From JAICYJ01 sp035695105 (GTDB lineage: Bacteria; Actinomycetota; Thermoleophilia; Gaiellales; JAICJC01), in the NCBI GenBank assembly GCA_035695105.1, contig DASSEV010000015.1, forward strand, positions 1 to 64,000: a stretch of DNA of 64,000 bases. Reading direction: 5' to 3'. Under the pieces are notes generated by a model. The model had not been told where the DNA came from. It saw only the letters and a list, made by a program, of their open reading frames with translations, and did not search any database. Positions 61,120 through 64,000 of the stretch are shown here, piece by piece. The translations under genes were made by a program, and so were the position numbers. Positions within the stretch are counted from its first letter, which is position 1. Each line of letters opens with the position of its first letter.

Positions 61120-61857
61120 ATGCCCGCACAGGCCTATCGAGGCAAGCCCTGCGTGTGCCAGCACCGGCTCGAGTTCTGCGACCAGCGCTGCGTGGCGGAC
61201 ATGCTCTCGACCACTTTCTACATGGCCTGCCTGAAGCTGACGGGACGGCGGTGCCTCGTCGTCGGCGCCGGCTCCGTCGGCCTGGAGAAGATCGAGGGGC
61301 TGCTGGCCTGCGACGCCCGCGTGCACGTGATCGCCCCGGACGTGAGCGCGCCCGTCCAGGAGCTCGCGGACGCGGGCGACATCGAGCTGACCGTGCGCCG
61401 ATTCCAGCCCGGCGACCTCGAGGGGCATTTCCTCGCGATCGCGGCGACCAGCGACACCGACGTCAACGTCGCGGTGTTCGACGAGGCCGAGCGCCGGGCG
61501 ATGCTCTGCAACGTCGTCGATGTGCCGCCGCTCTGCAGCTTCATCCTGCCCGCGATCGTCCGGACGGGCCCGATCGCGATCGCCATCTCCACCGCCGGGT
61601 CGAGCCCGGCGCTGGCCAAGCGCATGAAGCGCGAGATCGGCGAGCTGTTCGGCACGGAGTACGCCGAGCTGGCCGAGATGCTGAACGACGCCCGCGGGTG
61701 GGCGAAGGCCACGCTGCCCACCTACGACGAGCGCAAGAGCTTCTTCGAGGGGATCGTGAACGGCGACCCCGACCCGATCGATCTGCTGCGGGCCGGCGAC
61801 CGCGAGGGCGTCGAGCGCCTGATCGCAAGCCGCCAGGCCGCGCTCGCCGCCGGGTAG
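61120..61857 (+). CDS. Precorrin-2 dehydrogenase / siroheme synthase N-terminal domain (Met8/CysG-N type)
   Basis: 245 aa (218 if ATG 61201 is used). NAD-binding LTGRRCLVVGAGSVGLEKIEGLLAC, then VIAPDVSA, CNVVDVPPLCSFILPAIV and ISTAGSSPALAKRMKREI define the Met8/CysG dehydrogenase-ferrochelatase domain that turns precorrin-2 into siroheme. The uroporphyrinogen methyltransferase part is absent. The extra N terminus is Cys-rich (CVCQHRLEFCDQRC). TACGAT just upstream favours it. Confidence 0.85.
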   Translation: MPAQAYRGKPCVCQHRLEFCDQRCVADMLSTTFYMACLKLTGRRCLVVGAGSVGLEKIEGLLACDARVHVIAPDVSAPVQELADAGDIELTVRRFQPGDLEGHFLAIAATSDTDVNVAVFDEAERRAMLCNVVDVPPLCSFILPAIVRTGPIAIAISTAGSSPALAKRMKREIGELFGTEYAELAEMLNDARGWAKATLPTYDERKSFFEGIVNGDPDPIDLLRAGDREGVERLIASRQAALAAG

Positions 61858-61945
61858 GCAGCCCCCAGAGCCGAGGGATCACCCCGACGCCGTTCCTTCC
61901 GACCGGCGGAAGACTGGGCCTGCACTCGACCAAGGCAGGTTCACG

Positions 61946-62449
61946 ATGCATCCCCGCTCGCTCATTCCCTCGGCCGCCGCGGCGGCCTGCGCCGCCCTCC
62001 TCAGCGGATGCGGCAGCACGTCCGTCGCCAACAGCAGCCGGCTGGAAGCGGTCGTCCGCGACAACCATCTCGTCGCGGTGGCGTACCGAACCGATGCGAA
62101 GGCCCAGGGCGCCTGCTTCAGGAAGTTACGGCGTGGCGAGATCACCACCGACGCCGACGCGGCGAAATGCCTCTCAGACGGCATCACACGCGCCCATCTG
62201 GAGGCGTCGATCGAGACCTTCCGCCGCCAGGTGCTCGACGTAGGACGGCACGGTGACGACGACTGCCGGCGCGCCGCCGAGCGCCTCGCAGCCGTCATCG
62301 CCCAGGAAGAGGGCTACATCCGTGCCTCGCGCGACGACCTGGCGCGCCTGGACGCCCGCGGGTTCTCCGACGACGGCATGCGGGCGGGCGAGACGGCGGC
62401 GCGCGAGGCCGATCCCTCCGCAGCATTGCTGCAGGCCTGCACCGGGTGA
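61946..62449 (+). CDS. Small secreted lipoprotein of unknown function
   Basis: 167 aa. A signal peptide ends in LLSGC followed by Gly (lipobox). The mature part is helical and charged, with three Cys that may form one disulfide. No family recognised. Convergent with infA, 13 bp apart. Confidence 0.72.
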   Translation: MHPRSLIPSAAAAACAALLSGCGSTSVANSSRLEAVVRDNHLVAVAYRTDAKAQGACFRKLRRGEITTDADAAKCLSDGITRAHLEASIETFRRQVLDVGRHGDDDCRRAAERLAAVIAQEEGYIRASRDDLARLDARGFSDDGMRAGETAAREADPSAALLQACTG

Positions 62450-62462
62450 GACGGCCCCGGTG

Positions 62463-62681
62463 CTACTTGAACCGGTACGTGATGCGGCCCCGCGTCAGGT
62501 CGTAGGGTGAGAGCTCGACCTTCACCCGGTCACCCGGCAGGATGCGGATGTAGTAGCGGCGCATCTTGCCGGAGATGTGACCGAGCACCGAGTGCCCGTT
62601 GTCGAGCTGGACGCGGAACATCGTGTTGGGGAGAGCTTCGGTGACCTCGCCCTCAACCTCGATGGTCTCTTCCTTGGGCAT
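62463..62681 (-). CDS. infA: Translation initiation factor IF-1
   Basis: 72 aa, the standard length. OB-fold motifs EEVEGEVTEALPNTMFRVQL (written here as its core), GHISGKMRRYYIRILPGD and YDLTRGRITYR are nearly invariant in IF-1. It blocks the ribosomal A site during initiation. It usually sits in the secY-adk-map-infA-rpmJ cluster; here it follows cspA by 11 bp, so this may be a second copy or a relocated one. Confidence 0.93.
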   Translation of the reverse strand: MPKEETIEVEGEVTEALPNTMFRVQLDNGHSVLGHISGKMRRYYIRILPGDRVKVELSPYDLTRGRITYRFK

Positions 62682-62692
62682 GGCCCAAGAGC

Positions 62693-62899
62693 TTAACCGA
62701 CCACCGTGACGTTGGTGGCCTCGAGACCCTTGCGCCCCTCCTGTGCCTCGTACTCCACCTTCTGACCCTCGTCGAGGTTGCGGAAACCGCTGCCCGAGAT
62801 GTTGGAGAAGTGGACGAACACGTCGTTTCCGCCGTCGTCGGGGCTGATGAAGCCGTAGCCCTTCGCCTGCGAAAACCACTTCACGGTGCCAGTAGCCAT
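62693..62899 (-). CDS. cspA: Cold-shock protein, CspA family
   Basis: 68 aa beta-barrel. RNP1-type KGYGFISPDDG and RNP2-type DVFVHFSNI are intact, starting MATGTVKWFSQAKGYGF. It binds single-stranded RNA or DNA as an RNA chaperone. ATG 62899 has GGAGAG 4 nt upstream. A long leader (~90 nt) from the promoter at 62996-63024 precedes it, as in thermo-sensitive csp mRNAs. Followed by infA. Confidence 0.95.
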   Translation of the reverse strand: MATGTVKWFSQAKGYGFISPDDGGNDVFVHFSNISGSGFRNLDEGQKVEYEAQEGRKGLEATNVTVVG

Positions 62900-62995
62900 G
62901 ATGCTCTCCTGGTCGATGGTTTGGAACGACGCAGGAACAGCATTGATGCCACCACACGCACGTTCATGAACCACACAGACTGGTTCACGCGCGCA

Positions 62996-63024
62996 ACTAT
63001 ACCCAACCCGTCCGCCTGTGTCGG
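62996..63024 (-). promoter_or_regulatory. Sigma-70-like promoter of cspA-infA
   Basis: Minus strand: CCGACA (63024-63019), 17-bp spacer, TATAGT (63001-62996). The predicted start is about 90 nt before cspA, leaving a leader that could control cold-shock translation. Confidence 0.55.
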
Positions 63025-63037
63025 AAAAATCTCTGCG

Positions 63038-64000
63038 TCAGGCCGACTCGGCCGCGGGCGGCTCTGCCACGGCCATCCCGATGTCCGCCGAACCATCGGC
63101 GGAGGTGGCTCCGGCCTCAGACGTCGCCTTGCCGTTGCCGCCGCGGCGGGATCGCGAGCGGCGGCGGCGCTCGCGGCGCTCGGGGGACGCACCCACGGCC
63201 TCCCCGCGCGCGAGCTTGCGCACCGCGCCCGGCCGCGAGTCGCGCGTCGTCCCGTCCTCCGATGCGATCTCGAACTCGACCCGGACGCGGCCGCGGACGC
63301 CGGCGCCCTTCAGCTGCACGAGCACCCGGCGGGCCGCGTCGTCGAGCAGCACCTGCGCCTCCTCCACGGTCAACGGCACCACCAGTCCGGCGCCGTCCAC
63401 AGACACGCGCGCCTTGCGGTCGCTGCGGTCGGGCTCGCTGATCACCTTCGCGACCGAGATCTCGAGGCCATCCAGCTCGGAAGCGGCGGCGCGCACCTCC
63501 TGCGCCGACAGGGGCTCGGCGCCGTCCACGCCGGCCAGCTTCCACCGCACCTCCGGCTCGTCCTTCAGCGAGGCGCGGACGACCTGGTCGGCGTCGTCGC
63601 GGAGCCGCACCGCGACCGCGGGCTGCACCTCGACGACGACCACGCCATCCTCCCGATGGACGGGCACGGCGGGCGGCGTGGCGCCGACGACGGCGCCGTT
63701 GAACGACACCGTCTCGCCCTTGTCCTTCTCCTTGGACTTGGCGCGCTTGGCCTGCTTCGTCTTCGGCTGAGGCGCCGGGATGTTGGAGCCGAGCGCCGCC
63801 GCCAGCCGCTGTGGATCCCCGGACAGCGACATCCTGGCCTTGTCGATCAGCCGCTCCGCCGTCGTGTTTCGGCGGGGAGAGGCGACGGCAAGGATGGCGG
63901 CTCCCGCCTCCAGCGGCGCATCCCTTGCCACCTGCACGAGCCGAGCCGCGGCCTCGGTGTGCGCCTGCTCGCCCGACGCCGATGCGAGCGCTCCCAGCAG
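63038..64000 (-). CDS. Arg-rich protein of unknown function (runs off right edge)
   Basis: At least 320 residues visible, 5' end outside the window. N-terminal part visible here (LVQVARDAPLEAGAAILAVASP and RLIDKARMSLSGDPQRLAAALG) is Ala-rich and helical. The middle carries strands with PEVRWKLAGVDG and VRVEFEI; the C terminus has a Lys/Arg-rich stretch (RRERRRRSRSRRGG) followed by an acidic/Ala tail. I recognise no family. The basic tail and the cspA-infA neighbours suggest RNA or nucleic-acid binding, which is inference. Confidence 0.6.
   Translation of the reverse strand: MLGALASASGEQAHTEAAARLVQVARDAPLEAGAAILAVASPRRNTTAERLIDKARMSLSGDPQRLAAALGSNIPAPQPKTKQAKRAKSKEKDKGETVSFNGAVVGATPPAVPVHREDGVVVVEVQPAVAVRLRDDADQVVRASLKDEPEVRWKLAGVDGAEPLSAQEVRAAASELDGLEISVAKVISEPDRSDRKARVSVDGAGLVVPLTVEEAQVLLDDAARRVLVQLKGAGVRGRVRVEFEIASEDGTTRDSRPGAVRKLARGEAVGASPERRERRRRSRSRRGGNGKATSEAGATSADGSADIGMAVAEPPAAESA

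Overview
The window is about 64 kb of very GC-rich, gene-dense chromosome (roughly 70% GC by eye, not computed). It most likely comes from a soil or aquatic actinobacterium. A MarP-type periplasmic protease, a PAC2 protein, an Eis-type acetyltransferase and many GTG/TTG/CTG starts fit Actinomycetota. The mix with coxSLM/coxDE genes and a formaldehyde-activating enzyme homologue suggests Thermoleophilia (Gaiellales or Solirubrobacterales), but that placement is inference. No rRNA, tRNA, CRISPR array, phage, plasmid or intact transposase gene was seen. Two genes run off the edges.

Layout. 1-4.7 kb: 5' part of a SNF2-like helicase, divergent from a three-subunit molybdenum hydroxylase. 5-9.9 kb: leftward run of phosphoesterase, ilvD, a small protein, maleylacetate-reductase-like enzyme, EamA permease and esterase. 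9.9-14 kb: hot-dog thioesterase, bicupin, thioredoxin-TPR protein, PAC2 protein, MarP-like protease. 14.2-17.8 kb: coxE, coxD, SDR, enoyl-CoA hydratase. 17.9-24.4 kb: two tandem GAF-GGDEF genes, HNH nuclease, methyltransferases, class IV aminotransferase, PPOX protein, rnhA, small cupin. 24.4-32.1 kb: M20 peptidases, metalloprotease lipoprotein, cysteine-dioxygenase-like protein, amidohydrolase, LacI regulator, GlcD-like oxidase. 33.3-42.3 kb: one coupled operon of a peptide-type ABC importer, zinc alcohol dehydrogenase, Fae homologue, enolase-superfamily enzyme and DUF1232 protein. 42.3-50.6 kb: DAD-like cupin, acyl-CoA-dehydrogenase-like protein, AraC regulator, MetE-like protein, ATP-grasp protein, cupin, Eis-like acetyltransferase, hydroxyisobutyrate-dehydrogenase-like protein. 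50.6-54.7 kb: MttB-family methyltransferase, enolase-superfamily epimerase, and an ammonia-lyase homologue without the MIO triad. 54.7-64 kb: phosphoribulokinase-like kinase divergent from a LysR gene, EamA permease, PilZ protein, pruA, zinc-ribbon and CBS proteins, siroheme synthase, lipoprotein, cspA-infA, and an Arg-rich protein cut by the right edge.

The most unusual content is non-coding. Four copies (about 200-260 bp) of a multi-hairpin element with terminal inverted repeats lie at 13978, 46401, 56551 and 60900. Three abut or bridge gene ends so exactly that their terminal TAG is the stop codon of the neighbouring gene. One internal stem is kept by compensatory changes. A second family (three copies, about 75 bp, starting with the palindrome CCAATTATTGG) lies in intergenic gaps between convergent genes at 11242, 32083 and 32181. 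Gene starts are also distinctive. Adjacent genes overlap by NTGA with all four N, including three likely CTG starts. Many first genes have a TAnnnT hexamer 6-9 nt before the start codon, which suggests leaderless mRNAs.
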